Shown here: piece after piece, positions 25,035-35,856 of the stretch
Layout: every line of letters starts with the position of its first letter
Numbering within the stretch: the first letter of the stretch is position 1
From: Pimelobacter simplex
Lineage (GTDB): Bacteria; Actinomycetota; Actinomycetes; Propionibacteriales; Nocardioidaceae
Assembly (NCBI RefSeq): GCF_900114845.1
Contig: NZ_FOUK01000008.1
Location: 1-64,000 of the forward strand
Length of the DNA stretch: 64,000 nt
Reading direction: 5' to 3'
Notes under the pieces: generated by a model
Told to the model about the DNA's origin: nothing
Seen by the model: only the letters and a program-made list of their open reading frames with translations
Database searches by the model: none
Program-made: the position numbers and the translations under genes

Positions 25035-26021
25035 TCAGATCAGGCCGAGCTCGGTGACGGCGGCCTTCTCGTCGGCCAGCTCGGCGACGGACGCGTCGAT
25101 CTTGCCGCGCGAGAAGTCGTCGATCTCGAGGCCCTGGACGATCTCCCAGTTGCCACCGGAGGTGGTGACCGGGAAGGAGGAGACGAGGCCCTCGGGGACG
25201 CCGTAGGAGCCGTCGGAGACGACCGCCATCGAGACCCAGTCGCCGGCCGGCGTGCCGTTCAGCCAGTCGCGGGCGGCGTCGCAGGTCGCGGACGCGGCGG
25301 AGGCGGCCGAGGAGGCGCCCCGCGCGTCGATGATCGCGGCGCCGCGCTTGGCGACGGTCGGGATGAAGGTGTCGGCGATCCAGGCCTGGTCGTTCACGAC
25401 CTCGGCGGCGTTCTTGCCCGCGATCTCGGCGTGGAAGATGTCGGGGTACTGGGTGGCCGAGTGGTTGCCCCAGATGGTGATCTTCTTGATGTCGGTGACG
25501 GCCGAGCCGGTCTTGGCGGCCAGCTGCGAGATCGCCCGGTTGTGGTCGAGGCGGGTCAGCGCCGAGAACCGCTCGTTGGGGATGTCGGGCGCGTTGGTCG
25601 CCGCGATGAGCGCGTTGGTGTTGGCCGGGTTGCCGGTGACGCCGATGCGGACGTCGTCGGCGGCGACCTTGTTGAGGGCCTTGCCCTGCGCGGTGAAGAT
25701 CGCGCCGTTGGCCGAGAGGAGGTCACCGCGCTCCATGCCCGGGCCGCGCGGACGCGCGCCGACGAGCAGGGCCAGGTTGACGCCGTCGAAGATCTTCTCC
25801 GGGTCGGAGCCGATCTCGACACCCGCGAGGTTCGGGAACGCGCAGTCGTCGAGCTCCATCACGACGCCCTCGAGGGCCTTGAGCGCGGGCTCGATCTCGA
25901 GCAGCCGCAGCTCGACGGGACGGTCGCCGGCGATCGCGCCGGAAGCGATGCGGAAGAGCAGGCTGTAGCCGATCTGGCCGGCCGCGCCGGTCACGGCCAC
26001 CTTGAGCGGGGTGGTGCTCAC
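25035..26021 (-). CDS. mdh: Malate dehydrogenase (NAD-dependent, group 2)
   Basis: 328 residues, typical of the Thermus/actinobacterial type. VTGAAGQIGYSLLFRIASG is the NAD loop; ARPRGPGMERGDLL the mobile substrate loop with Arg pairs; VGVTGNPANTNA region; LTRLDHNRA; IWGNHSATQYPD carries the catalytic His, paired with the Asp of LTRLDHNRA. It oxidises malate to oxaloacetate in the TCA cycle. GTG start with GAGGAG 8 bp upstream. Single gene with its own hairpin terminator. Other TCA genes in the window are sucCD, icd and sdhCAB. Confidence 0.97.
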   Translation of the reverse strand: MSTTPLKVAVTGAAGQIGYSLLFRIASGAIAGDRPVELRLLEIEPALKALEGVVMELDDCAFPNLAGVEIGSDPEKIFDGVNLALLVGARPRGPGMERGDLLSANGAIFTAQGKALNKVAADDVRIGVTGNPANTNALIAATNAPDIPNERFSALTRLDHNRAISQLAAKTGSAVTDIKKITIWGNHSATQYPDIFHAEIAGKNAAEVVNDQAWIADTFIPTVAKRGAAIIDARGASSAASAASATCDAARDWLNGTPAGDWVSMAVVSDGSYGVPEGLVSSFPVTTSGGNWEIVQGLEIDDFSRGKIDASVAELADEKAAVTELGLI

Positions 26022-26109
26022 TGGGTCTCCTCAAGAGGTTGCGATGGGACTGCCAGCGACGCTAGCAGCGCCCGGCCCGGCGCGGGCAGCCGGGCACGGG
26101 TGCGAGACG

Positions 26110-26772
26110 ATGAGCCGCATGCGGACCCCGCCTCGCACCGGTCTCGCCGCGCTGGCCCTCGGCGCGGCCCTCGCGACCGCGCTCGCCGGCTGCGGCTCGG
26201 CCGCCGCCCCGGCGCCGCCCACCGGCGTCGACGGCCTCGTCGTCCCCACGCCCTCCCCGGACCCGGGCGACTTCACCGCCACCGTCGACAACCCCTGGTT
26301 CCCGCTGCCACCCGGCGCCCGCTGGCGCTACGACGACGGCTCGGCCGCCGAGGCCGCCCCCGGCCCCGAGATCGAGGGCGTCGCGACGACGTCCCTCGTG
26401 CGCACCGCGGCCGACGGCACGGTCACCCGCGACCACTTCGCCCAGGACCGCTCCGGCAACGTCTGGTGGTTCGGCCACGAGGGGAGCGACGACGCGTGGC
26501 AGGCCGGTGACGACGGTGCCGAGGCCGGGCTGATGATGCCGGCGCGGCCCCGCGTCGGCGACGGCTTCCGCTCGACGCCGGGGACGGTCAGCACCGTCGA
26601 GGCCCGTGACGACGAGGTCACCGTCCCCCTCGCGACGTACGGCGACACGGTGGTGCTGGAGGTCGCGGCGAGCGCCGACGGCCTGGGTGGGCACAGCGAC
26701 GTCTACGCCCGCGGCGTCGGCCTGGTCCAGGACGACGCAACGGGGCTCGTCGCGTACGACGAGCCCCGTTGA
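26110..26772 (+). CDS. Secreted lipoprotein of unknown function
   Basis: 220 residues. The signal ends in lipobox ALAGC (ALGAALATALAGCGS). The mature part has a Pro-rich linker and a beta-rich domain with FTATVDNPWFPLPPGARWRYD, VRTAADGTVTRDHFAQDRSGNVWWFGHEG and GVGLVQDDATGLVAYDEPR. The DNPWFPLxPGxRWxY and GNVWWFGE patterns are common to a family of actinobacterial exported proteins without known function. The last 30 codons contain a 14-bp stem, so the gene carries its own terminator. Confidence 0.75.
   Translation: MSRMRTPPRTGLAALALGAALATALAGCGSAAAPAPPTGVDGLVVPTPSPDPGDFTATVDNPWFPLPPGARWRYDDGSAAEAAPGPEIEGVATTSLVRTAADGTVTRDHFAQDRSGNVWWFGHEGSDDAWQAGDDGAEAGLMMPARPRVGDGFRSTPGTVSTVEARDDEVTVPLATYGDTVVLEVAASADGLGGHSDVYARGVGLVQDDATGLVAYDEPR
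26739..26770 (+). terminator. Hairpin embedded in the 3' end of the lipoprotein gene
   Basis: Perfect 14-bp stem (AACGGGGCTCGTCG and complement) closed by a CGTA tetraloop, ending two bases before the TGA finishes. The stem is encoded by the last residues (ATGLVAYDEPR), so coding and termination signals share the same bases. Confidence 0.65.
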
Positions 26773-26829
26773 GGGTGGTGCTACCAGGCCGGCAGCGCGG
26801 CGGGAGGCGCTTTCTCGGCAGCTTGCTGC

Positions 26830-26849
26830 CGTCTCCGGCGCCGGAGACG
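26830..26849. terminator. Perfect 20-bp palindrome between convergent genes
   Basis: CGTCTCCGGCGCCGGAGACG is a perfect palindrome, next to a second small hairpin GCAGCTTGCTGC (26819-26830 region). It lies 15 bp beyond the aquaporin stop on the minus strand, so it could end that transcript. A protein-binding site cannot be excluded. Confidence 0.45.
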
Positions 26850-26863
26850 CGCTCGGCCCGATG

Positions 26864-27916
26864 TTATTGCGGGGGGCGGACCTGGGTCTGCTCGCCCGGA
26901 GGCGGCGCCCAACCGGACTGACCGGGCTGACCCGGCTGACCGGCCTGCGGGTCGGGTGCGGCCGGGGCAGCGGGCTGCTGCTGGGCCGGGATCCACTGCT
27001 GGGTGGCGGGGTCCCACTGCCAGCCGTCCTGGATGATCGGCTGCTGCTGGGCGACCTGCGGCTGACCCGCGTGCTGGCCGACCTGCGGCTGGGCCTGGGC
27101 GGGCTGCTGGTTCCACTGCTGCTCGAAGGCGTTGGGCGCACCGAAGCCGGGCACCGCGACCGGGCGGGGGCCGCCGAAGCCGGAGCCGGGGACCGGGTCG
27201 GCACCGCGGCCGAAGAGCACCGGGTAGAGGACGCCGGCCAGCGCGCCGCCGACGAGCGGGGCGACGATGAACAGCCAGAGGTCCTGGATCGCGTCGCTGC
27301 CGGAGAAGAAGGCGACGCCGATGGAGCGGGCCGGGTTGACCGAGGTGCCGGTCAGCGGGATGGCGACGAAGTGGATCGCGGCCAGCGCCAGGCCGATGGC
27401 CAGGGGAGCGAAGGCGACGGTGTCGTTGCGCTCGTCGGTGACCGACAGGATCACGGTCAGGAAGATGAAGGTCAGCACGATCTCGACGAGCAGGGCGCCG
27501 CCGAGGGCGAAGCCGAAGCCGCCGAAGCCGTTGCTGCCGAGCGGGTCGCCGAACTCCCAGCCGATGTCGCCGGCGAGGAGGGTGATGGCGAGCACGAGGC
27601 CGCCGACGAGGCCGCCGACGACCTGGGCCGCGGAGTACAGACCCGTCTCGCGCCAGGAGATGCGCCCGGCGAGGGCGGCACCGACCGAGACGGCGGGGTT
27701 GAAGTGGCCGCCCGAGATACGCCCGAAGGAGTAGGCCATGATCACGATCGCGATACCGAAGGCGAGCCCGGTCGCGGCGATGTCGGCGTCGGTGGTGACG
27801 GCGGCGCCGCAACCCACGAAGACGAGGACGAAGGTGCCGACCAGCTCAGCGAGGAGCTTCTGGGTCAGCGTGGGTGGGGTGGTGGTCGCGGCGTCGGCCG
27901 CTGCTTCTTGCGTCAT
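26864..27916 (-). CDS. MIP-family aquaporin with Gln/Pro-rich C-terminal tail
   Basis: 350 residues. The first ~240 hold the six-helix channel with both signature loops, GGHFNPAVS and SVNPARS, and the AEL-GTF-V start of an AqpZ-like protein. The selectivity filter looks water-type (the Arg after the second NPA is present). The last ~105 residues are an unusual low-complexity cytosolic tail rich in Gln, Pro, Gly and Ala with the repeated Q-W-x-x-x-P-A-T-Q-Q-W pattern (WQWDPATQQWIPAQ), typical of actinobacterial SHOCT-less tails. GAGGAG ribosome site. Roles in water or small-solute flux. Confidence 0.9.
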   Translation of the reverse strand: MTQEAAADAATTTPPTLTQKLLAELVGTFVLVFVGCGAAVTTDADIAATGLAFGIAIVIMAYSFGRISGGHFNPAVSVGAALAGRISWRETGLYSAAQVVGGLVGGLVLAITLLAGDIGWEFGDPLGSNGFGGFGFALGGALLVEIVLTFIFLTVILSVTDERNDTVAFAPLAIGLALAAIHFVAIPLTGTSVNPARSIGVAFFSGSDAIQDLWLFIVAPLVGGALAGVLYPVLFGRGADPVPGSGFGGPRPVAVPGFGAPNAFEQQWNQQPAQAQPQVGQHAGQPQVAQQQPIIQDGWQWDPATQQWIPAQQQPAAPAAPDPQAGQPGQPGQSGWAPPPGEQTQVRPPQ

Positions 27917-28052
27917 CTCAGATATCTCCTCGGTTCGGCTCCCGAATTACCAGCCGGGTCTCACGGGTAACCCTAGCCATTGACCGCCCCCGGGCGTGGA
28001 GGCGAGGCTGGGCGGGGCCCACGGGTTCACCGGATCTGGTCCCGTCAGATAT

Positions 28053-28064
28053 CTTGATGTCAAG
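28053..28064. promoter_or_regulatory. Palindrome CTTGATGTCAAG upstream of icd
   Basis: A perfect 12-bp palindrome (CTTGATGTCAAG) within a local AT-rich stretch (GATATCTTGATGTCAAGCAATC), 34 bp before the icd ATG. It is a likely transcription-factor operator or overlaps the promoter; the regulator is not identified. Confidence 0.4.
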
Positions 28065-28097
28065 CAATCTCATCCACGTCAGGAGTGCCGCCCGAAC

Positions 28098-30287
<2,190 letters not shown>

Positions 30288-30301
30288 CCGACACGTCGCT
30301 C

Positions 30302-30955
30302 GTGGCCGCGGTCCGCACCTCGTTGCGGGCCGCGGCCGACGCGCGTCTGGCCCCGGGGCAGCAGGCCTACATGAAGTCGGCGCTGCCCTTCTTCGGCGTC
30401 CGCAACCCCGAGGTGCGCCGGCTCACCCGGACACTCGTGCGCGAGCGCGGCATCCGCGAGCCGGCCGTCCTGGTCGCCGCCGCCCGCGCGCTCTGGGACG
30501 AGGCGACCCACCGCGAGGAGCGGTACGCCGCGGAGACGCTGCTCGCGCTCCGCCCGCTGCGGGGCGACCTCTCGCTCGTGCCCTTCCACGAGCACATCGC
30601 CCGCACCGGCGCCTGGTGGGACCACGTGGACGCGGCCGCGGGCCGGGTCGCCGACCTCCACGACGCCCACCCGGCCGAGACCGCGCAGACCGTCCTGCGC
30701 TGGTCGACCGACGACTTCCTGTGGGTGCGCCGGCTCGCGATCCTCAGCCAGCTCGGCCGCAGGGACCGGGTCGACCGCGACCTGCTCGCGACCGTGCTCG
30801 AGCCCAACCTGGGCGACCGCGACTTCTTCATCCGCAAGGCGGTCGGGTGGTCGCTGCGCGAGGTCGCCCGGGTGCACCCGGACTGGGTCCGTGCGTACGC
30901 CGACAGCCACGACCTGAGCCCGTTGAGCCGGCGCGAGGCGCTCAAGCACCTCTGA
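30302..30955 (+). CDS. AlkD-like DNA alkylation repair protein (HEAT-repeat glycosylase family)
   Basis: 217 residues built of helical HEAT-like repeats: QQAYMKSALPFFGVRNPEVRRL, ALWDEATHREERYAAETLL, WWDHVDAAAG, LRWSTDDFLWVRRLAILSQL, DRDFFIRKAVGWSLREVARVHPDWVRAY. The WWDHVD and FIRKAVGW segments match AlkD enzymes, which remove cationic 3- and 7-alkyl purines. The start is a GTG 15 bp after the icd stop; the N-terminus is not firmly fixed. Possibly cotranscribed with icd, though functions are unrelated. Confidence 0.85.
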   Translation: MAAVRTSLRAAADARLAPGQQAYMKSALPFFGVRNPEVRRLTRTLVRERGIREPAVLVAAARALWDEATHREERYAAETLLALRPLRGDLSLVPFHEHIARTGAWWDHVDAAAGRVADLHDAHPAETAQTVLRWSTDDFLWVRRLAILSQLGRRDRVDRDLLATVLEPNLGDRDFFIRKAVGWSLREVARVHPDWVRAYADSHDLSPLSRREALKHL

Positions 30956-31025
30956 CCGGAGGTTCCCGCACGCAGCGGCCCACCGGCCGGAAGATATTCA
31001 GAGGCGAAGTGTCGGTGCCGGAACC

Positions 31026-31031
31026 TACGCT
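31026..31031 (+). promoter_or_regulatory. -10 box (TACGCT) upstream of ABC exporter
   Basis: TACGCT ends eight bases before the ATG at 31040; GAGTCACG in between offers no good ribosome site, consistent with a leaderless or near-leaderless mRNA. An inverted AGGTTCC...GGAACCT pair (30961-30967 with 31019-31025) flanks the region. Confidence 0.4.
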
Positions 31032-31039
31032 GAGTCACG

Positions 31040-34000
31040 ATGACCAGCACGCTGACCCGCACCGTGACCCCCGACCGGCCCTCCGTCAGCGGCGACCCGG
31101 CGCGACGCGTCGACTGGCGCCGCCTGCGGACCCCGGCCGCGGGCTTCGCCGTGTCCGCGGTCGCGCTGGCCGCGCTCGGGCAGGCGCTCGGCACGGTGGT
31201 CGCCGGCCGGCTGGCCGACCACCCGACCGCGGCGCTCGTGGGCTGGCTGACCTTCTTCGTGGTGGGCGCGGCCGCCGTCGACACCGCCGGCCGGGTCGTG
31301 TGGGCCGCCGTGGTCGACCGGGCCGAGGGCCGGCTGCGCGGTGACCTGCTCAGCGCGGCGCTCCAGCAGCCGCTCGCGCACCTGACCGAGCAGGCCGTCG
31401 GCGAGGTGCTCGACCGGGTCGACGACGACACCCACGAGGTCGGCACGCTGCTGCGCCAGCAGATCTGGATGGCGATGCGCACCGCCTTCGCCGCCATCCC
31501 GATGTGGCTGGTCGCCGGCTTCACCTGGTGGCCGGCGTTCGTGCTGTTCCCGGTCACCGGTGCCGTCGCGGTCTGGGTGATGCGGCCCTACCTGGCCGAG
31601 ATCGCGCGCCGCAAGGTGATCGAGGAGGCCGCCTGGACCGACCACGCGGCCGCGCTCGAAGAGGGCGTCGCCGGCCGCGACGACCTGCGCACGAGCCTGG
31701 GCCAGGCGTTCGCCGTCCGCCGGCTCGCCCGGCTCTCGGCCGACGTGCACGAGAAGTTCCGCAGGGTGCTCGTGGTCGAGGCGCGCCTCGCCGTCCGCGT
31801 GGGGCTGATGCTGCACGGCCTGCTCGTCGTGATCGCCGTCGCCGGCGTGCTGCTGGTCAGCGGCGACCACCTCGGGGTGGCCCGGCTGGTCACGCTCTTC
31901 CTGGTCACCACGATCTTCGTCGGCCAGATCAACAACCTCGCCCACCAGCTCCCCGACATCCAGGCCGGCCTCGGCGCGGTCATCCGGCTGCGCCAGCTGC
32001 TCGCCGTCGAGGCCGAGCCGGTCGGCGGCGAGCCGGTGCCGGGCGGGGCGCTCGACCTGCGCATCCGGCACCTCGACTTCGCCTACGTCGAGGGCGCCTT
32101 CGCGCTGCGCGACGTCGACCTCTACGTCGAGGCCGGGCACACGCTCGCCCTCGTCGGCCGCACCGGCTCGGGCAAGTCGACGCTCGCCTCGCTGCTCTCG
32201 CGCGCGGTCGAGCCGCCGCCGGGCACGATCTTCCTCGGCGGGGCCGACATCACCGCCCTCGACCTGCACGAGCTGCGCCGCCGCGTCGGCGTGGTCACCC
32301 AGCGCACCGAGATCCTGGCCGGCACGCTCGCCGACAACATCGCGCTGTTCGCGCCGGTGCCGCGCGAGGAGGTCGAGGCCGCCGTCGACGAGCTCGGCCT
32401 CACCGACTGGGTGGCCGGCCTGCCCGCTGGCCTCGACACCCTCCTCGGCCCCGGTGGCACGACGCTCTCGGCGGGCGAGGAGCAGCTGGTCGCGTTCGCC
32501 CGGCTGCTCGTGCGCCACGTCCAGGTCGTCGTCCTCGACGAGGCGACCGCGCGGATGGACCCGGTCACCGAGGCCCGCGTCGTCGCCGCGGCCGACCGGC
32601 TGATCAGCGGCCGCACCGGCATCCTCGTCGCCCACCGGCTCAGCACCATCGAGCGCGCCGAGGCGGTCGCCGTCCTCGACCACGGCCGGGTCATCCAGCA
32701 CGGCCCGCGCGACGAGCTCGCCGTCGTCGAGGGACCCTTCCGCCGGCTCCTCGACGCCAGCGACACCGAGGGCTTCGCCGACACCGCCGAGGCCGAGCCC
32801 GAGGCCGAGACCGACGCCGAGAGCTCCGCCGTCGGCGGCCGGCGCCGCACCGGCACCCCGCCGGAGCGCCCCGAGGTCGGCCACGGCTCCTCGCTGGCCA
32901 AGGGCACCTGGAAGGCGTTCTGGGTGCGTCCCTGGTGGGGCGCCTGGTCGGTCGTGCTCTTCCTCGGCGGCACGATCTTCGCGCCGCTCGGCGTGATCAC
33001 CGGCTTCGTGTGGGGCCGGGTGGTCGAGCGGCTCGGCGAGGGAGAGTCGGTCACCGCGCTGACCGTCGTCCTCGCGGTCAGCCTGCTGGTCGCGCCCTTC
33101 CTGCTCGCCGACGCCTTCCGCCGCTACCCGCGCTGGTGGATCGAGGTGATGCTGCGGGTGCGGATGAGCGTCCTGATCGGCCAGGTCCGCCCGCACCGGC
33201 TGCCCCGCACGCCTCCGGGCGAGGTCGTGGCCCGGTCCATGGACGCCGACCGCTACGCGCGCTACGCCGACCGCTGGGTCGACTTCACCAACGGCCTGCT
33301 CATCGCCGCGATCACGATGCTCGCGGCCGGCTCCTGGCTGGCCGGCGCCGTGCTCCTCGTCGTCATGGTCACCAGCGCCCTGGCCTCCTCGATCGGCCGG
33401 CCGATCGCCGGCCGCTCCGCGGCCCGCTCGTCCGCGGCGCGCGCCCGGTTCGGCCGCGCGGTCGTCTCGGCGGTCGAGTCGGCGCGCACGGTCAAGCTGG
33501 CCGGGCGCACCCCCCACGTCCACGCCCACCTCCGCAAGGTCGACGACGGCCGGGTCGAGGCCGCCGTGTTCGAGCACCGGGTGCAGGCGGTCCTCGACGG
33601 CGTCCCCATCGTCATGGTGCAGGTCGGCGTCGTCGCCTCCTGGGCGCTCTACCTCTGGGACGTCTGGGGGCTGGCCACCGCGCTGCTCGTCTCCACCGCG
33701 GTCAACGGCTTCGACTGGTTCGGCCGGGTCGCCGGCGCCGTCGTCACCGAGGCGCCGGGCACCCGCGCGTGGCAGCAGGTCACCGCGCGGTTCGCGGGCG
33801 GCACCGACCTGATGGACGTCCCTGCCGGCATCGACCTGGTCACCGGCGACGCGCCCGACCCGGTCGCGCCCCAGCGGGTCCGGCTCGACCGGCTCGACCT
33901 CAGCGACTACGTCGCCGTCCACGACGACGGCACGGTCGGCGCCGACGGGATCTCGCTCAGCGTGACGCGGGGCGAGCTGGTGCTGCTCGTGGGCCAGGTC

Positions 34001-34564
34001 GGCTCGGGCAAGTCGAGCCTGCTCTCCTCGCTGGCCGGCCTGATCGACCACCGCGGCTCGCTGCGCTGGAACGGCACCGAGGTCACCGACCCCGAGACCT
34101 TCCTGCGGCCCAGCCAGGTCGCCCACGTCGCCCAGGTGCCTCGGGTGCTGTCGGGCACGTTCGCCGACAACGTCCTGCTCGGCCACGACCGGCCCATCGA
34201 CCAGCCCCTCGCCACCGCCCGGCTCGCCGACGACGTCGCCGACGCCGGGGGTCCCGACGCGGTCATCGGGCACCGCGGCGTCCGGCTCTCCGGCGGTCAG
34301 GTGCAGCGCCTCGCCCTGGCCCGGGCGCTCGCCGCCGACGCCGAGCTGCTGCTCGCCGACGACGTGTCGAGCGCCCTCGACGCCGCCACCGAGATCGAGC
34401 TGTGGGCGGCGCTGCGCGAGCGGCACACCACGGTCATCGGCGCGACGTCCAAGCGAGCCGCGCTCGCCCAGGCCGACCGGGTCGTCGTCCTGGTCGACGG
34501 ACAGGTCGCCGCGGTGGGGCCGTGGACCGCGCTCGCGGCCGAATGGGGACACTTGGCCGGGTGA
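31040..34564 (+). CDS. Full-length ABC exporter fusion (TMD-NBD-TMD-NBD)
   Basis: 1174 residues, two type IV ABC half-transporters in one chain. NBD1 has Walker A GRTGSGKST (~373-381), signature LSAGEEQLVAFAR, and Walker B VVVLDEATARMDP with the catalytic Glu. NBD2 has Walker A GQVGSGKSS (~984), signature LSGGQVQRLALAR, and Walker B LLLADDVSSALD, where the catalytic Glu is replaced by Asp. An acidic Glu-rich linker (AEAEPEAETDAESS) joins the halves. Asymmetric ATP sites are typical of heterodimeric exporters. Substrate unknown (drug or lipid class). The MFS gene overlaps its stop codon by 4 bp, so the two exporters form an operon. Confidence 0.9.
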   Translation: MTSTLTRTVTPDRPSVSGDPARRVDWRRLRTPAAGFAVSAVALAALGQALGTVVAGRLADHPTAALVGWLTFFVVGAAAVDTAGRVVWAAVVDRAEGRLRGDLLSAALQQPLAHLTEQAVGEVLDRVDDDTHEVGTLLRQQIWMAMRTAFAAIPMWLVAGFTWWPAFVLFPVTGAVAVWVMRPYLAEIARRKVIEEAAWTDHAAALEEGVAGRDDLRTSLGQAFAVRRLARLSADVHEKFRRVLVVEARLAVRVGLMLHGLLVVIAVAGVLLVSGDHLGVARLVTLFLVTTIFVGQINNLAHQLPDIQAGLGAVIRLRQLLAVEAEPVGGEPVPGGALDLRIRHLDFAYVEGAFALRDVDLYVEAGHTLALVGRTGSGKSTLASLLSRAVEPPPGTIFLGGADITALDLHELRRRVGVVTQRTEILAGTLADNIALFAPVPREEVEAAVDELGLTDWVAGLPAGLDTLLGPGGTTLSAGEEQLVAFARLLVRHVQVVVLDEATARMDPVTEARVVAAADRLISGRTGILVAHRLSTIERAEAVAVLDHGRVIQHGPRDELAVVEGPFRRLLDASDTEGFADTAEAEPEAETDAESSAVGGRRRTGTPPERPEVGHGSSLAKGTWKAFWVRPWWGAWSVVLFLGGTIFAPLGVITGFVWGRVVERLGEGESVTALTVVLAVSLLVAPFLLADAFRRYPRWWIEVMLRVRMSVLIGQVRPHRLPRTPPGEVVARSMDADRYARYADRWVDFTNGLLIAAITMLAAGSWLAGAVLLVVMVTSALASSIGRPIAGRSAARSSAARARFGRAVVSAVESARTVKLAGRTPHVHAHLRKVDDGRVEAAVFEHRVQAVLDGVPIVMVQVGVVASWALYLWDVWGLATALLVSTAVNGFDWFGRVAGAVVTEAPGTRAWQQVTARFAGGTDLMDVPAGIDLVTGDAPDPVAPQRVRLDRLDLSDYVAVHDDGTVGADGISLSVTRGELVLLVGQVGSGKSSLLSSLAGLIDHRGSLRWNGTEVTDPETFLRPSQVAHVAQVPRVLSGTFADNVLLGHDRPIDQPLATARLADDVADAGGPDAVIGHRGVRLSGGQVQRLALARALAADAELLLADDVSSALDAATEIELWAALRERHTTVIGATSKRAALAQADRVVVLVDGQVAAVGPWTALAAEWGHLAG

Positions 34565-35856
34565 GCGAGGAATACGAGGACGCCCGGGCCCGGTTACAGC
34601 CTCACGTGACCTCTGCCCCGACGACCTCCACCGAGGCCCGTACCGAGCCCGAGGTGTCCCACCACCGTCCCGCACTGGCGATCCTGGCGCTGGCGGTCGG
34701 CGGGTTCACGATCGGCACCACCGAGTTCATGACGATGGGCGTGCTGCCCGAGGTCGCGAAGGGCGTGGACGTCTCGGTGCCGGCCGCGGGGCACGTCATC
34801 TCCGCCTACGCGATCGGCGTGGTGGTCGGCGTCCCGATCCTGGCGTTCTTCGGCGCGGCGGTGCCGCGGCGGGCGATGCTCGTCGGCCTGATGGCGGCGT
34901 ACGCCGCGTTCAACCTGCTCAGCGCCGTCGCGCCGACCTTCGAGGTGCTCACGCTCGCGCGCTTCCTCGACGGGCTGCCGCACGGCGCCTACTTCGGTGT
35001 CGCCAGCCTGGTCGCCGCGAGCCTGGTCACGCCGGAGCGGCGCGGTCGCGCCATCGCGAGCGTGATGCTGGGACTCTCGGTCGCCAATGTCGTCGGCGTC
35101 CCGCTGGCCACCTTCCTCGGCCAGCAGGTCGGCTGGCGCTCGACGTACCTCCTCGGCGGGCTGCTCGCCCTGGTCACCGTCGGGCTCGTGCTCGCCGCGG
35201 TGCCCTCGGTGCCCGGTGCGGCCGAGGCGAGCGGGCGCAAGGAGGCGGGCGAGTTCTTCGGCAGCCTCCAGGTCTGGCTGACCATGGCGGTCGGCGCGGT
35301 CGGCTTCGGCGGGATGTTCGCCGTCTACTCCTACATCGCCAAGACGGTCACCGTCGTCGGCGGCCTCGACCGCGGCACGGTGCCCTTCTTCGTGCTGGCC
35401 CTGGGCCTCGGCATGGTCGCCGGCACCTGGCTGGCCGGCGAGCTGGCCGCGTGGTCGGTGTTCCGCAGCCTGCTGCTCTCGGGCTCGATCGGCATCGTGC
35501 TCATGCTCGTCTACTACGTCGCCGCCCCCCACGGCTGGCTGCTGCTGCCGGTCGCCTTCCTCGTCACCGCCACCGGCTCGGTGCTGGTGGTCAACCTCCA
35601 GCTGCGCCTGATGGACGTCGCCGGGGGAGCGGTCACCCTCGGCGCGGCCATGAACCACGCCGCCCTCAACATCGCCAACGCGCTCGGCGCCTGGCTCGGC
35701 GGCCTGGTCATCGCGGCCGGGCACGGCTACCGGGCGCCCGCGCTCGTGGGCGCGGCGCTCGCGACCGTGGGCACGGCGATCCTGCTGGTGTCGGCGCTCA
35801 CGCACCGCCGGGCCATGGCCGGGACGCCAGCGGCGGCGGTGCCGGCGGAGCGCTGA
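34561..35856 (+). CDS. MFS permease (AraJ/drug-efflux type)
   Basis: About 431 residues from GTG 34561 overlapping the ABC stop (GTGA); a second GTG at 34606 would give 416 residues with a shorter cytosolic head and is also plausible. Twelve TM helices: LAILALAVGGFTIGTTEFMTMGVLPEVA is the N-terminal MFS DHA1 signature, the G-x-x-x-D/R-R motif reads AAVPRRAMLVGLMAAYA, and FLDGLPHGAYFGVASLVAA matches the AraJ/YdeA subgroup. It likely exports sugars or drugs by proton antiport. Its 3' end overlaps the convergent DUF4328 gene by 59 bp. Confidence 0.88.
   Translation: MSEEYEDARARLQPHVTSAPTTSTEARTEPEVSHHRPALAILALAVGGFTIGTTEFMTMGVLPEVAKGVDVSVPAAGHVISAYAIGVVVGVPILAFFGAAVPRRAMLVGLMAAYAAFNLLSAVAPTFEVLTLARFLDGLPHGAYFGVASLVAASLVTPERRGRAIASVMLGLSVANVVGVPLATFLGQQVGWRSTYLLGGLLALVTVGLVLAAVPSVPGAAEASGRKEAGEFFGSLQVWLTMAVGAVGFGGMFAVYSYIAKTVTVVGGLDRGTVPFFVLALGLGMVAGTWLAGELAAWSVFRSLLLSGSIGIVLMLVYYVAAPHGWLLLPVAFLVTATGSVLVVNLQLRLMDVAGGAVTLGAAMNHAALNIANALGAWLGGLVIAAGHGYRAPALVGAALATVGTAILLVSALTHRRAMAGTPAAAVPAER

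Noticed and set aside
24536..25206. Short ORFs with GVEAT...GQRVTT peptide in both palindromes
   Set aside because: The peptide similarity simply reflects the shared DNA repeat read in all frames; no ribosome site.
31025..34675. 1216-residue minus-strand open frame
   Set aside because: Antisense shadow of the ABC exporter caused by high GC; the composition is Asp/Arg/Gly-rich without domains.
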